Source of the DNA: Rhodospirillales bacterium
GTDB lineage: Bacteria; Pseudomonadota; Alphaproteobacteria; Acetobacterales; Acetobacteraceae
NCBI GenBank assembly: GCA_025351925.1
Contig: JANXVC010000308.1
Span: 1-39,209, forward strand
DNA: 39,209 nucleotides
Direction: 5' to 3'
Below, piece after piece: positions 31,048-39,209 of this stretch. How positions within the stretch are numbered: the first letter of the stretch is position 1; each line of letters begins with the position of its first letter. The notes beneath the pieces are model-generated. The model was not told the DNA's origin. It searched no databases and saw only the letters and a list, made by a program, of their open reading frames with translations. The translations under genes and the position numbers were made by a program.

Positions 31048-31559
31048 CAAGCAACCACGAGCGGCGCGAGGTCGGGGTCATCGCGGAGTGGCAGGCGGTC
31101 GAGAGCGCGTGGGCCGACCATCGCTGGCGGGTGACCGGGCTGCTGCCGGGAGCGGCCGCCGCGACGCCTTGGACCTTGCTCGCCGAGGGGCCGTTGCTGC
31201 GCCGCTATTTCGCCGGGAATGCCGAGCTGCTGCTGTTTCCGCTCGAGACGGATACGCTGAAGCACAACATCGAGGGGCCGCAGCCGGCGGTGTATGTATT
31301 TCTACGGACGACGGACGCGGCGCCGGGCATGGCGCTGCTGGGCGCCACGGTGTGCGCGGGCGAGGCGCAGGCCCACGTCGATACCGGGTCGGACCTGGTC
31401 GAGGCGGTGCCGATGCCGCCGGACATCGCCGCCTGGGTGGCTGATTTCGTCGAGCGCAACCATGTGGACCGCCCAGGCTATCGCCGGCGTCGGGACCGTT
31501 CGGAGCGCGCGACTGGGCCGCGCGGCGCGGCTGACGTGAACGCTGATGACGATGAGTGA
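31044..31559 (+). CDS. DUF3305-family protein
   Basis: 171 residues. REVGVIAEWQAVESAWADHRWRVTGLLPG, FAGNAELLLFPLETDTLKHNIEGPQPAVYVFLR and MPPDIAAWVADFVERNH are the family hallmarks. It is a soluble protein with a charged, probably disordered C-terminal tail. DUF3305 genes almost always neighbour DUF3306 and formate dehydrogenase genes, so a role in FDH biogenesis is inferred; older molybdopterin-guanine-dinucleotide labels are not supported by any visible motif. Start fixed by ATGA overlap. Confidence 0.85.
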   Translation: MTSNHERREVGVIAEWQAVESAWADHRWRVTGLLPGAAAATPWTLLAEGPLLRRYFAGNAELLLFPLETDTLKHNIEGPQPAVYVFLRTTDAAPGMALLGATVCAGEAQAHVDTGSDLVEAVPMPPDIAAWVADFVERNHVDRPGYRRRRDRSERATGPRGAADVNADDDE

Positions 31560-32088
31560 TGAGGGCCTGCTGCGCCGCTGGTCCCGGCGCAAGCAGGCGG
31601 CCCAGGCGGCGGCCGTACCGGCGCACGAGGTGGTTGCCCCGGTCGCACCCGAGCTGCCGGCGCCCGAGCTGCCAATGCCCGAGCTGCCAACGATCGAGAG
31701 CCTCGGCAGCGCCAGCGACTACACGGCATTCCTGCAGAAAGGCGTCACCGCCGAGGTGCAGCGCCTGGCCCTGCAGCGCGCTTGGCAGAGTGACGAGAGC
31801 ATCGCCGGGTTCCGCGGCATGGCGGAATATGCCTGGGACTTCAACGCGCCGCAGTATGGCGATTTATGGGTCACCGATAATGTGGCAAAGCTGCTGCAGG
31901 CGGTGCTGACACCCCCGCCGGAGGAGCCGCCGGCTGCGGTCGTCGAGCTTATTGCCGAGCTGGAACCGGCTGGAACAGATCAGATCGAGAACGCCGCGGC
32001 GGAACCGCCGCCCGGCCCGGTTGCGGAGCCAGAGCCGGCGCAGCAAGAGGTCGGCATCCGCCGGCACGGCAGCGCGCTCCCGTCATAG
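31546..32088 (+). CDS. DUF3306-family protein
   Basis: 180 residues, overlapping the end of the DUF3305 gene by 14 bases; an ATG two codons in is equally good. The conserved part is LLRRWSRRKQAA at the N-terminus and the SDYTAFLQKGV...LQRAWQSDESIAGFRGMAEYAWDFNAPQYGDLW block, flanked by a Pro/Glu repeat (APELPAPELPMPELP) and an acidic Pro-rich C-terminus. No catalytic motif is visible. It is a standard companion of DUF3305 in FDH loci, with unknown function. Confidence 0.87.
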   Translation: MTMSDEGLLRRWSRRKQAAQAAAVPAHEVVAPVAPELPAPELPMPELPTIESLGSASDYTAFLQKGVTAEVQRLALQRAWQSDESIAGFRGMAEYAWDFNAPQYGDLWVTDNVAKLLQAVLTPPPEEPPAAVVELIAELEPAGTDQIENAAAEPPPGPVAEPEPAQQEVGIRRHGSALPS

Positions 32089-32198
32089 TGTGCGAGCTCC
32101 GTAGGCCCAAATACCGATGACGAATTGCCACCAAGCCATACTTTGGTAATCTCTTTAGGAACCAACACCCAGAGGCTGTCATCAGCACGCCGCCACCC

Positions 32199-32792
32199 AT
32201 GCTGGACGATATCGAAACCGCGCGCGCTTTGGTTTATCGGCTGCTCGGCCATGCGCTGGCCCAGCCGCCTGACGCAGCGCTGCTGGCGCGGCTGGCCCGT
32301 CTGGACGGCAATGACAGCGCGATCGGCACAGCGTTGCGTGACCTCGCGGTGCAGGCTGGTGCAGCCTTGGTGCAGGACGCCCGCATCGAGTATGACGTCC
32401 TATTCATTGGCGTCGCCCGCGGCGAGCTGATGCCCTACGCGTCGTACTACCTGACCGGCTTCCTGCACGAGCGCCCGCTCGCCCGGCTGCGCGCCGATCT
32501 CGATCGGCTGGGCCTCGCGCGGCTATCTGGCCGATCGGACCCGGAAGACCACATCGCGACGGTATGCGAGGTAATGGCGAGCCTGATCGAGCGCCCGGTC
32601 TCAGCCGCCCAGGCGGAATTCTTCAGCCGTCACCTGGAACCTTGGGCGACCCGCTTCTTTACCGATCTGGAGGCTGCCGCATCGGCCCGGCTCTATCGTC
32701 CGATCGGCGTCATTGGCCGTCTGATGATCGAGCTTGACCGCCAAGGCTTCGCCTTCGCCGGCGACTCTCCCTTGCAACGAGGTGCAGCATGA
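32199..32792 (+). CDS. TorD/DmsD-family molybdoenzyme chaperone
   Basis: 197 all-alpha residues. LVYRLLGHALAQPPD, IEYDVLFIGVARGELMPYASYYLTGFLHERPLARLRADL and the EDHIATVCEVMASLI helix match TorD-like chaperones that bind Tat signal peptides and hold molybdoenzymes until the cofactor is inserted. The likely client is the FdhA encoded just downstream. No clear SD precedes ATG 32199, and a 110-base gap separates it from DUF3306, so a secondary promoter is possible. The stop overlaps the next ATG (ATGA). Confidence 0.88.
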   Translation: MLDDIETARALVYRLLGHALAQPPDAALLARLARLDGNDSAIGTALRDLAVQAGAALVQDARIEYDVLFIGVARGELMPYASYYLTGFLHERPLARLRADLDRLGLARLSGRSDPEDHIATVCEVMASLIERPVSAAQAEFFSRHLEPWATRFFTDLEAAASARLYRPIGVIGRLMIELDRQGFAFAGDSPLQRGAA

Positions 32793-32983
32793 CTGACAAG
32801 CCCAACGTGTCGCTCCGTGTGGACCGGCGCAGTTTCCTCCGCGGGGCCAGCGTCGCAGCCGCCGCTGTGGTGCCGCTCGCGGCCGACGCCGAGCAGCTGG
32901 TACAGCCGACAGATCACCAGGCCCCGGCGCGTTACAAGGACAGCGAGCACGTGCAACGCTTCTATGCCCTGAACCGCCGCTAA
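32789..32983 (+). CDS. Short Tat-signal protein of the FDH operon
   Basis: 64 residues, start fixed by ATGA overlap. The N-terminus has a twin-arginine motif, DRRSFLRGASVAAAAVVPLA, followed by a short hydrophilic tail ending YKDSEHVQRFYALNRR. Small proteins of this type directly precede fdhA in many alphaproteobacterial loci. It probably travels with or helps export or assemble the periplasmic FDH; the exact role is unknown. Confidence 0.82.
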   Translation: MTDKPNVSLRVDRRSFLRGASVAAAAVVPLAADAEQLVQPTDHQAPARYKDSEHVQRFYALNRR

Positions 32984-32992
32984 GAGGCCGCC

Positions 32993-35872
32993 ATGCTGAC
33001 AAAACACCGTCCCGGCTCCGCCTCACGCGCGCTGCCTTCACTGCCTGCGCAAGATACGCCCGCTGCATTGGACCGGCGCGGCTTCCTGCGCAACTCTGGA
33101 TTGGCTGCCGGCGGCCTCGCCGCGATCAGCGGGCTGGGGATGGCCACCGTGCGCCCGGTGCAGGCCGGTGAGATCGTGCCGGGCGAGCCCGTCGAGACGC
33201 GCAAGAGCGTCTGCACCCACTGCTCGGTCGGCTGCTCGGTGATCGCCCGGGTGCAGAACGGCGTGTGGGTCGGGCAGGACCCGGCCTTCGACAGCCCAAA
33301 CAACCTTGGTACCCACTGCGCCAAGGGCGCCGCGGTGCGCGAGCTGACCCACGGCGACCGCCGGCTGAAATACCCGATGAAGCTGGTGAATGGCTCCTGG
33401 CAGCGGCTGAGCTGGGAGAAGGCGATCGACGAGATCGGCGACAAGATGCTGGAGATCCGGGAAAAGTCCGGCCCGGACTCGGTTTACTGGCTCGGCTCCG
33501 CCAAGTTCAACAACGAGGCCGCCTACCTGTTCCGCAAATTCGCCGCGATGTGGGGCACCAACACCTGCGACCACCAGGCGCGCATCTGCCACTCCACGAC
33601 GGTGGCCGGCGTCGCCAACACCTTCGGCTACGGCGCCATGACCAACAGCTTCAATGACCTGGCCAACGCCAAGGCCATCATGATCATGGGCGGCAACCCG
33701 GCCGAGGCGCATCCGGTGTCGCTGCAGCACCTACTGCGCTCGAAAGAGCTCAACCAGGCTGAGCTGATCGTCATCGACCCGCGCTTCACCCGCACGGCAG
33801 CGCACGCGACGGAGTACGTGCGCATCCGGCCCGGCACCGATATCCCGGTGATCTGGAGCATTCTTTGGCACGTGTTCGAGAATGGCTGGGAGGACAAGGA
33901 GTTCATCGCCAACCGGGTTTATGGCATGGACCAGGTCCGCGCCGAGGTTGCGAAGTGGGGGCCGGAGGAGTCTGAGCGCGTGACCGGCGTACCGTCGGCG
34001 CAGCTCCGCCGGGTGGCCGAGATCATGTCGCAGAACCGCCCGTCGAGCCTGGTCTGGTGCATGGGCGCGACGCAGAAAACCGTGGGGACCGCCAACGTCC
34101 GTGCCTACAGCATCATGCAGCTGGCACTCGGCAACATGGGCATCTCGGGCGGCGGCACCAACATCTTCCGCGGCCACTGCAATGTGCAGGGCGCGACCGA
34201 CCTCGGCCTCGATGTGACGACTCTGCCGGCCTATCTCGGCCTCGACGAGGAGGCCTGGCGGCATTTCGGCCGGGTCTGGGACGTCGAGTACGACTGGCTG
34301 GTGTCCCGTTTCGCTTCGAAGAAGCTGATGGAGACCAAGGGCATTCCGAGCACGCGGTGGTTCGATGCGGTGCTCGCCGACAAATCGCAGCTGGACCAGC
34401 CGGACAACGTGCGGGCGATGGTCGCCTGGGGCCACGCCGCCAATTCCATCACCCGTGAGCCGGTGATGCGGCAGGGCATGAGCAAGCTCGACCTGCTGCT
34501 GGTCGTGGATCCGCACCCGACGACCTTCGCCATCTCCGGAGACCGCAAGGACGGCACGTATCTGCTGCCGGCCTGCACGCAGTTCGAGCAGTCGGGCAGC
34601 GTGACGGGATCGAACCGCTCGATCCAGTGGCGCGAGCAGGTGGTCAAGCCGATCTTCGAGAGCAAGCAGGACGCGGAAATCCTTTATCTGTTCGCGCGCA
34701 AGTTCGGCTTTGCCGAGCAGCTCATAAAAAACATCGCGGTCGAGGATAATGTTCCGGTGGCCGAGGACATCCTGCGCGAGATCAACCGCGGCTGCTTCGC
34801 TATCGGCTACAGCGGCCAGTCGCCGGAGCGGCTGAAGATGCATATGAAGCATCAGGCCGACTTCGACCCCGCCACCCTGAAGGCGACCACAGGTCCTTGC
34901 GCCGGCGACTACTACGGCCTGCCATGGCCGTGCTGGGGCACGCCGGAGCTGAAGCATCCCGGCACGGCGTTCCTGTACAACACCAACGTTCCGGTAAAGG
35001 ACGGCGGCAGCGGCTTCCGCGCCCGCTGGGGCGTCGAGCGCGAGGGCGTGTCGCTGCTGGCCGCCGACTACCCCATCGACTCCGAGATCAAGGGCGGCTA
35101 CCCCGAGTTCACCATGGCCGTGCTGAAGAAGCTCGGCTGGGACGGCGACCTCACCGCGACCGAGATGGAGATCATCCGCAAGATCGGCGGCGATAACATC
35201 GACCGGGTAAGCTGGCAGACCGACCTGAGCGGCGGCATTCAGCGGGTCGCGATCCAGCACGGCTGCGCCCCGTTCGGCAATGGCCGGGCGCGCGTGGTGG
35301 CATGGAACCTCGTGGACCCGGTTCCGATCCACCGCGAGCCCATCCAGACGCCCCGGCGCGACCTGATCGCCAAGTATCCGGCATTGCCCGACCGGCGTGA
35401 CTTCCGCCTGCCGCACCTGGGCCTCAGCCTGCAAACGGTGGATAAATCTAAGGATTTCCCGTTGATCCTGACCTCCGGGCGGCTGGTGGAGTATGAAGGC
35501 GGCGGCGACGAGACCCGCTCGAACCGCTGGCTCGCCGAGATCGTCCAGGAGGCCTACGCCGAGATCAACACCGAGGACGCGCGACGGCTCGGCATCAAAG
35601 ACAAGTCCATGATTTGGGTCTATGGCGCCGAGAGCAACTCGAAAGCCACGTTGCGCGCCCATGTCAGCAACCGCACCGGACCCGGCGTGGTGTTCATCCC
35701 GTTCCACTTCGGCGGCATGACCGCGGGCGTGGACAACCGCGGCAAGTATCCGCCGGGCCTCGACCCCATCGTGGTCGGCCATGCGGTGAACCAGCTCACC
35801 ACCTACGGCTACGACGCCGTGACGCATATGCAGGAAACCAAGGTCACGCTGTGCCGGGTCGAGGCCGCGTGA
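32993..35872 (+). CDS. fdhA: Formate dehydrogenase alpha subunit, Cys-type, Tat-exported
   Basis: Catalytic molybdenum or tungsten bis-MGD subunit, 959 residues, oxidising formate to CO2 on the periplasmic side. The Tat signal is DRRGFLRNSG (R28, R29). The [4Fe-4S] ligands are C74, C77, C81 and C109. The metal-ligand position has Cys199 followed by His200 in ARICHSTTV, where E. coli FdnG has selenocysteine, so no SECIS is needed. The MGD-binding regions GGNPAEAHPVS, RGHCNVQGATD and the C-terminal dinucleotide domain are complete. It lies 9 bases after the small Tat protein and before fdhB and the cytochrome b gene, giving a full membrane-anchored FDH. Confidence 0.96.
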   Translation: MLTKHRPGSASRALPSLPAQDTPAALDRRGFLRNSGLAAGGLAAISGLGMATVRPVQAGEIVPGEPVETRKSVCTHCSVGCSVIARVQNGVWVGQDPAFDSPNNLGTHCAKGAAVRELTHGDRRLKYPMKLVNGSWQRLSWEKAIDEIGDKMLEIREKSGPDSVYWLGSAKFNNEAAYLFRKFAAMWGTNTCDHQARICHSTTVAGVANTFGYGAMTNSFNDLANAKAIMIMGGNPAEAHPVSLQHLLRSKELNQAELIVIDPRFTRTAAHATEYVRIRPGTDIPVIWSILWHVFENGWEDKEFIANRVYGMDQVRAEVAKWGPEESERVTGVPSAQLRRVAEIMSQNRPSSLVWCMGATQKTVGTANVRAYSIMQLALGNMGISGGGTNIFRGHCNVQGATDLGLDVTTLPAYLGLDEEAWRHFGRVWDVEYDWLVSRFASKKLMETKGIPSTRWFDAVLADKSQLDQPDNVRAMVAWGHAANSITREPVMRQGMSKLDLLLVVDPHPTTFAISGDRKDGTYLLPACTQFEQSGSVTGSNRSIQWREQVVKPIFESKQDAEILYLFARKFGFAEQLIKNIAVEDNVPVAEDILREINRGCFAIGYSGQSPERLKMHMKHQADFDPATLKATTGPCAGDYYGLPWPCWGTPELKHPGTAFLYNTNVPVKDGGSGFRARWGVEREGVSLLAADYPIDSEIKGGYPEFTMAVLKKLGWDGDLTATEMEIIRKIGGDNIDRVSWQTDLSGGIQRVAIQHGCAPFGNGRARVVAWNLVDPVPIHREPIQTPRRDLIAKYPALPDRRDFRLPHLGLSLQTVDKSKDFPLILTSGRLVEYEGGGDETRSNRWLAEIVQEAYAEINTEDARRLGIKDKSMIWVYGAESNSKATLRAHVSNRTGPGVVFIPFHFGGMTAGVDNRGKYPPGLDPIVVGHAVNQLTTYGYDAVTHMQETKVTLCRVEAA

Positions 35873-35895
35873 CCTGCATTTAGGAGAACACGCCG

Positions 35896-36492
35896 ATGGC
35901 GCGGATGAAATTCCTCTGCGACGCCGAGCGCTGCATCGACTGCAACGCCTGCGTCACCGCCTGCAAGAACGAGCACGAGGTGCCCTGGGGGCTCAACCGG
36001 CGTCGCGTCGTCACGCTGAATGATGGCGAACCCGGCGAGCTCTCGGTCTCCATGGCGTGCATGCACTGCACCGACGCGCCGTGCGCCTCGGTGTGCCCGG
36101 TCAACTGCTTCGTGCAGACCGCGGACGGCATCGTGCTGCACAACAAGGACCAGTGCATCGGCTGCGGCTACTGCTTCTATGCCTGCCCGTTCGGCGCGCC
36201 GCAGTTCCCGTCGAAGTCCAACTTCGGCAGCCGCGGCAAGATGGACAAGTGCACCTACTGCGCCGGCGGGCCGGACGGCAGCAACTCGCCCGAGCAGTTC
36301 GCCAAGTATGGCCGCAACCGGCTGGCCGAGGGCAAGCTGCCGATCTGCGCCGAGATGTGCTCGACGCGCTCGCTGCTGGCCGGCGACGGGGCGACCATCG
36401 GCGCCATCTATAAGGAGCGTGTGCTCCGGCGCGGCTACGGCTCCGGCGCTTGGGGCTGGTCCACCGCCTATCGCGACAGCCCGACCGTCTGA
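35896..36492 (+). CDS. fdh3B: Formate dehydrogenase beta subunit, ferredoxin-type
   Basis: 198 residues with four cysteine groups for [4Fe-4S] clusters: CIDCNACVTAC (13-23), CMHCTDAPCASVCP, CIGCGYCFYACP and CTYC...CAEMC. This matches the FDH3-type beta subunit that relays electrons from the alpha subunit's proximal cluster to the cytochrome b gamma subunit. There is no signal peptide of its own, so it is presumably exported with FdhA. A 23-base gap to fdhA and a 9-base gap to the gamma gene are consistent with one transcript. Confidence 0.95.
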   Translation: MARMKFLCDAERCIDCNACVTACKNEHEVPWGLNRRRVVTLNDGEPGELSVSMACMHCTDAPCASVCPVNCFVQTADGIVLHNKDQCIGCGYCFYACPFGAPQFPSKSNFGSRGKMDKCTYCAGGPDGSNSPEQFAKYGRNRLAEGKLPICAEMCSTRSLLAGDGATIGAIYKERVLRRGYGSGAWGWSTAYRDSPTV

Positions 36493-36501
36493 GGAACTTC
36501 G

Positions 36502-37503
36502 ATGCGTATTCCAAAGGTAGCCTTCCTGCTTGTCCTGCTCGGCCTGACCAGCGGCGCGATGGCGCTCGAGCTGCCGCAGAACCGCCCGACCACCGACCGC
36601 GCCGCTTTGGAGCAGCAGCTTCAGCAGCAGCGTAATTTGCCCGATGGGCGGATCGAAGGTTTCGTGCACATTCCCGACCAGAAGGAGGGCGTGCTGATCC
36701 AGCCGCTCGGGCGCTCCTTCCGCGATTTCCGCACGCGGTGGCAGCCGTGGATCGACGCCGCCCTTATCATCGTGGCGATCGGTGCGATGGCGGCGCTGTA
36801 TTTCATCGCGGGGCCGATGCGCTATACGAAGGACCGGCAAGGCCGGACCATCCAGCGCTTCACGAAATTGGAGCGTTTCGTCCACTGGGCGACTGCCGTG
36901 TCGTTCATCTGGCTGTCGCTGACCGGGCTGAACCTCGTGTTCGGGCGCTGGCTGCTGCAGCCGCTGATCGGCGACACCAGCTTCTCCTGGCTGTCGTCGT
37001 TGGCGAAGCTGTCGCACAACTCGGTCGGCCTCGCCTTCATCCTGGGCTTGGCGCTCATGACAGTCCAATGGATCAAGCCGAACCTGCCGAGCCGGCTGGA
37101 TTGGCAGTGGATCAAAGCGGCCGGCGGAATGTTCGGCGGCCCGCACCCGCCGGCGCGAAAGTTCAACGCTGGGCAGAAGATGATCTACTGGATCGCGGTG
37201 TTCGGCGGCGGGGCGATCTCGCTGACCGGCATTGCGCTGCTGACGCCGTTTTACGTGCTGGACATCGGCGGGATGCAGCTCATGCAGGTCGTGCACTCGG
37301 TCATTGCCGCGCTGATGATCGCGGTTGTCATCGGGCACATCTATCTCGGCTCGATCGGCGTGCCTGGCTCATTGCAGGCTATGTCCAGCGGCCGGGTCGA
37401 TGTGAACTGGGCCCGCACACACCATGGACTCTGGGCAGCGGAAGAGGAGCCAAAGCAGGGGATCTCGGCGGCTCCGGTCCCCTCGATGCGTCCGGCCGAA
37501 TAG
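36502..37503 (+). CDS. Formate dehydrogenase gamma subunit, cytochrome b556
   Basis: 333 residues. A signal peptide (MRIPKVAFLLVLLGLTSGAMA) is followed by a short periplasmic region and four main membrane helices (about 78-97, 125-150, 170-195, 230-285 as two). Candidate heme b ligands are His in ERFVHWATA, LSHNSVG and QVVHSVIAALMIAVVIGHIY. It anchors FdhAB and delivers electrons to quinone. The last gene of the FDH operon; no convincing terminator follows. Confidence 0.93.
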   Translation: MRIPKVAFLLVLLGLTSGAMALELPQNRPTTDRAALEQQLQQQRNLPDGRIEGFVHIPDQKEGVLIQPLGRSFRDFRTRWQPWIDAALIIVAIGAMAALYFIAGPMRYTKDRQGRTIQRFTKLERFVHWATAVSFIWLSLTGLNLVFGRWLLQPLIGDTSFSWLSSLAKLSHNSVGLAFILGLALMTVQWIKPNLPSRLDWQWIKAAGGMFGGPHPPARKFNAGQKMIYWIAVFGGGAISLTGIALLTPFYVLDIGGMQLMQVVHSVIAALMIAVVIGHIYLGSIGVPGSLQAMSSGRVDVNWARTHHGLWAAEEEPKQGISAAPVPSMRPAE

Positions 37504-37506
37504 GTG

Positions 37507-37644
37507 CTACGGCCGGGTGGAAGAGGTGGAGTAGGCGCGCTCTGAGCTTTCGCCCACTTCGGTTGTCAAGAGAAGCTGCAATGCCGCGGCGACCACAATG
37601 ACCGCGACCGCGGCTAAAAGAAAAATCCTCACTCTAACTCCCAT
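37507..37644 (-). CDS. Possible 45-residue single-helix membrane peptide
   Basis: The minus-strand ATG at 37644 opens a 45-codon frame: basic MGVRVRIF, a strongly hydrophobic stretch LLAAVAVIVVAAALQLLL, then a polar tail ESSERAYSTSSTRP. The positive-inside pattern looks like a real one-pass membrane peptide. No clear SD precedes it. It lies 49 bases downstream of the permease gene on the same strand and ends 3 bases from the FDH gamma stop, so it fills most of an otherwise empty gap. Coding status is uncertain. Confidence 0.35.
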   Translation of the reverse strand: MGVRVRIFLLAAVAVIVVAAALQLLLTTEVGESSERAYSTSSTRP

Positions 37645-37693
37645 CAAACGGCGCTCAGTTCTGCGGGCGCCGTACGATGAACGAATTCGGGCG

Positions 37694-39166
37694 TCAAGCC
37701 AGCGGCACGCGCTCTCTTTCAGGGTGACGCAGGACGGAGTGGCGGTGGCCGTATAGGAAATAGATCGCCATGCCGACGGCCATCCAGATAATCAGGCGCA
37801 GCCAGGTGAACAGCGGCAGGCCGCTCATCAGCAGCAGGCAGAACAGGATGCCGCAGATCGGCACCACCGGCACGCCGGGCACGCGGAACGGCCGATACAC
37901 GCGGGCGTCGCTGCGGCGCAGGTAGATCACCGCGCCGCATACCAGGATGAAGGCGAACAGCGTGCCGATGCTGACCATCTCACCCAGGATGTTGATCGGC
38001 ACCAAGGCCGCGACGACGGCGACGAGGGCGCCGATCAGAATCTGGCTGCGATACGGGGTGTTCAGGGTTGGATGCAGGTGAGCGAACAGACGCGGCAGCA
38101 GGCCATCCTGCGACATGGTGAGGAAAATCCGGCTCTGGCCATAGAGCAGGACCAGGATGACGGTGGTCAGCCCGGTGAGCGCGCCGATCTTCACCAGGAT
38201 GGAAAACCAGGTGAGGCCAATGACGTCCACGCCCTTGGCAATCGGGTCGGAGACGTTGAGCTGGTCGTACGGCACGAGGCCGGTCAGCACCGCGGCCACC
38301 GCGACATACAGGAGGGTGCAGATCACGAGCGATCCCAGGATGCCGATGGGCATGTCGCGTTGCGGCGCCTCGGCCTCCTGGGCGGCGGTGGAGACCGCGT
38401 CGAAGCCAATGAAGGCGAAGAACACGACCGCCGAGCCGCGCAGGATGCCGCTCAGGCCGTAATGTCCGTACTCGCCGGTGCTCTCGGGGATGAACGGGTG
38501 CCAGTGCGAAGTGTCCACAAAGAACGCGCCGACGCCGATGAACGCCACGACGACAACCAGCTTGATCGCCACCATGATGTTGTTGAGCCGCGCCGACTCC
38601 TTGGTGCCGAGCACGAGCAGGGTGGTAATCGCCGCGATGATCAGCGCCGCCGGCAGGTTGACGATGGCGGTCGCCGTGCTGCCGTCCATCAGCGTGACGT
38701 CCGTGCCCGGCGCCGCCGCCAGAGTGGGCGGGATGACGATGCCGAAATTGCGCAGGATGCTAACGACGTAGCCGGACCAGCCGACCGCGACGGTGGCCGC
38801 CCCCATCGCGTATTCCAGGATCAAGTCCCAGCCGATCATCCAGGCGAACACCTCGCCCAGAGTGGCATAGGTGTAGGTATAGCTGCTGCCGCAGACCGGC
38901 AGCATGGCGGCGAGCTCGGCATAACAGAGACCGACGAAGCCGCAGACGACGCCGCCCAGTATGAAGGACAGCATGATGCTCGGGCCTGCGTACTGCGCTG
39001 CCGCCGTGCCGGTGAGCACGAAGATGCCGGCGCCGATGATGGCGCCGATGCCCATGGCGGTGATGCTGAACGGGCCGAGCGTCTTGGACAGCTTGTGGCC
39101 GTCGGCCTCGCCGCTCTTGACGATGTCATCCACGGATTTCCGTGTCATCAGGCCCTGTTCCGCCAT
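37694..39166 (-). CDS. APC-family amino acid permease (cationic amino acid transporter-like)
   Basis: 490 residues with about 12-14 transmembrane helices. The APC signature ITAMGIGAIIGAGIFVLTG, CYAELAAMLPVCGSSYTYTYATLGEVFAWMIGWDLILEY, VVFFAFIGFDAVSTAAQEAEAPQRDMPIGI and GQSRIFLTMSQDGLLP place it with the CAT/YfnA group of proton-coupled amino acid permeases. The ATG at 39166 is chosen because AAAGGA lies six bases upstream; an ATG at 39181 lacks an SD and would place that SD inside the coding sequence. Its substrate cannot be read directly. It is not obviously linked to the FDH operon, which it faces convergently. Confidence 0.93.
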   Translation of the reverse strand: MAEQGLMTRKSVDDIVKSGEADGHKLSKTLGPFSITAMGIGAIIGAGIFVLTGTAAAQYAGPSIMLSFILGGVVCGFVGLCYAELAAMLPVCGSSYTYTYATLGEVFAWMIGWDLILEYAMGAATVAVGWSGYVVSILRNFGIVIPPTLAAAPGTDVTLMDGSTATAIVNLPAALIIAAITTLLVLGTKESARLNNIMVAIKLVVVVAFIGVGAFFVDTSHWHPFIPESTGEYGHYGLSGILRGSAVVFFAFIGFDAVSTAAQEAEAPQRDMPIGILGSLVICTLLYVAVAAVLTGLVPYDQLNVSDPIAKGVDVIGLTWFSILVKIGALTGLTTVILVLLYGQSRIFLTMSQDGLLPRLFAHLHPTLNTPYRSQILIGALVAVVAALVPINILGEMVSIGTLFAFILVCGAVIYLRRSDARVYRPFRVPGVPVVPICGILFCLLLMSGLPLFTWLRLIIWMAVGMAIYFLYGHRHSVLRHPERERVPLA

Positions 39167-39209
39167 ATCCCGTCCTTTCATTCAACTGGCAAATAGCCCG
39201 ATGTCGTCT

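Noticed and set aside
33587-33592. Possible selenocysteine codon in fdhA
   Set aside because: The metal-ligand codon is TGC (Cys199) and the frame has no internal TGA, so no recoding is required.
33731-35827. Long minus-strand open frame (698 codons) across fdhA
   Set aside because: Antisense shadow of a complete formate dehydrogenase alpha subunit; composition is His/Arg/Val-rich and motif-free.
1-39209. Mobile element or integration boundaries around the scy-like region
   Set aside because: No transposase, integrase, tRNA or flanking direct repeats were seen inside the window; transfer would have to be tested by phylogeny.

Overview
The window looks like a chromosomal stretch from a GC-rich alphaproteobacterium, probably Rhodospirillales/Acetobacteraceae. 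The evidence is high GC with strong third-position bias, many ATGA-coupled genes, a formate dehydrogenase locus with the DUF6505/DUF3305/DUF3306/TorD companions usual in that class, and the duplicated 'GxxWSI...WQxNADNRWW' domain at the N-terminus of a glycosidase. The taxon is an inference. No rRNA, tRNA, transposase or CRISPR array was seen.

Region 1 (1-18447, + strand apart from aroK) is the most interesting part. It resembles the cyanobacterial scytonemin (indole-alkaloid UV sunscreen) locus. The order is: the 3' part of a ScyD/ScyE-type beta-propeller fused to a catalytically dead SGNH/GDSL esterase-like domain; a ScyA-like ThDP acyloin synthase; a ScyC-like cyclase; then a tightly coupled aromatic supply set, trpG-trpD-trpC-trpE-aroG(class II)-tyrA. 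Beyond an AT-rich regulatory gap lie a Gly/Ser/Asn-rich repeat protein with its own terminator, divergent aroK and aroA, a Crp/Fnr-type regulator, a small hypothetical protein and an aromatic aminotransferase. TrpEGDC feed tryptophan, TyrA yields 4-hydroxyphenylpyruvate, and the aminotransferase could make indole-3-pyruvate. Those two keto acids are the substrates that ScyA condenses and ScyC cyclises in cyanobacteria. ScyB (tryptophan dehydrogenase) is not in the window. It may lie upstream, or the aminotransferase may replace it.

Region 2 (18482-25087, - strand) encodes a four-helix SMR/EamA-type membrane protein, a GT-C-like polytopic membrane protein and a HAD-UbiA fusion resembling decaprenyl-phosphate phosphoribosyltransferase. 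Together they suggest a lipid-linked pentose and glycan-decoration module. Upstream of them is a 947-residue multidomain GH5 glycosidase followed by its own terminator.

Region 3 (25314-27745) holds an LLM flavin monooxygenase, a small putative lipoprotein preceded by a 19-bp-arm hairpin, and a small exported Gly/Ala/Ser-rich protein.

Region 4 (27784-37503) is a formate dehydrogenase locus: a divergent multi-[4Fe-4S] protein, then a ligase-fold protein, DUF6505, DUF3305, DUF3306, a TorD-like chaperone, a tiny Tat protein, FdhA (Cys rather than Sec), FdhB and the cytochrome b gamma subunit. The window ends with a tiny one-helix ORF and an APC-family amino acid permease. No intergenic gap exceeds 300 bases.
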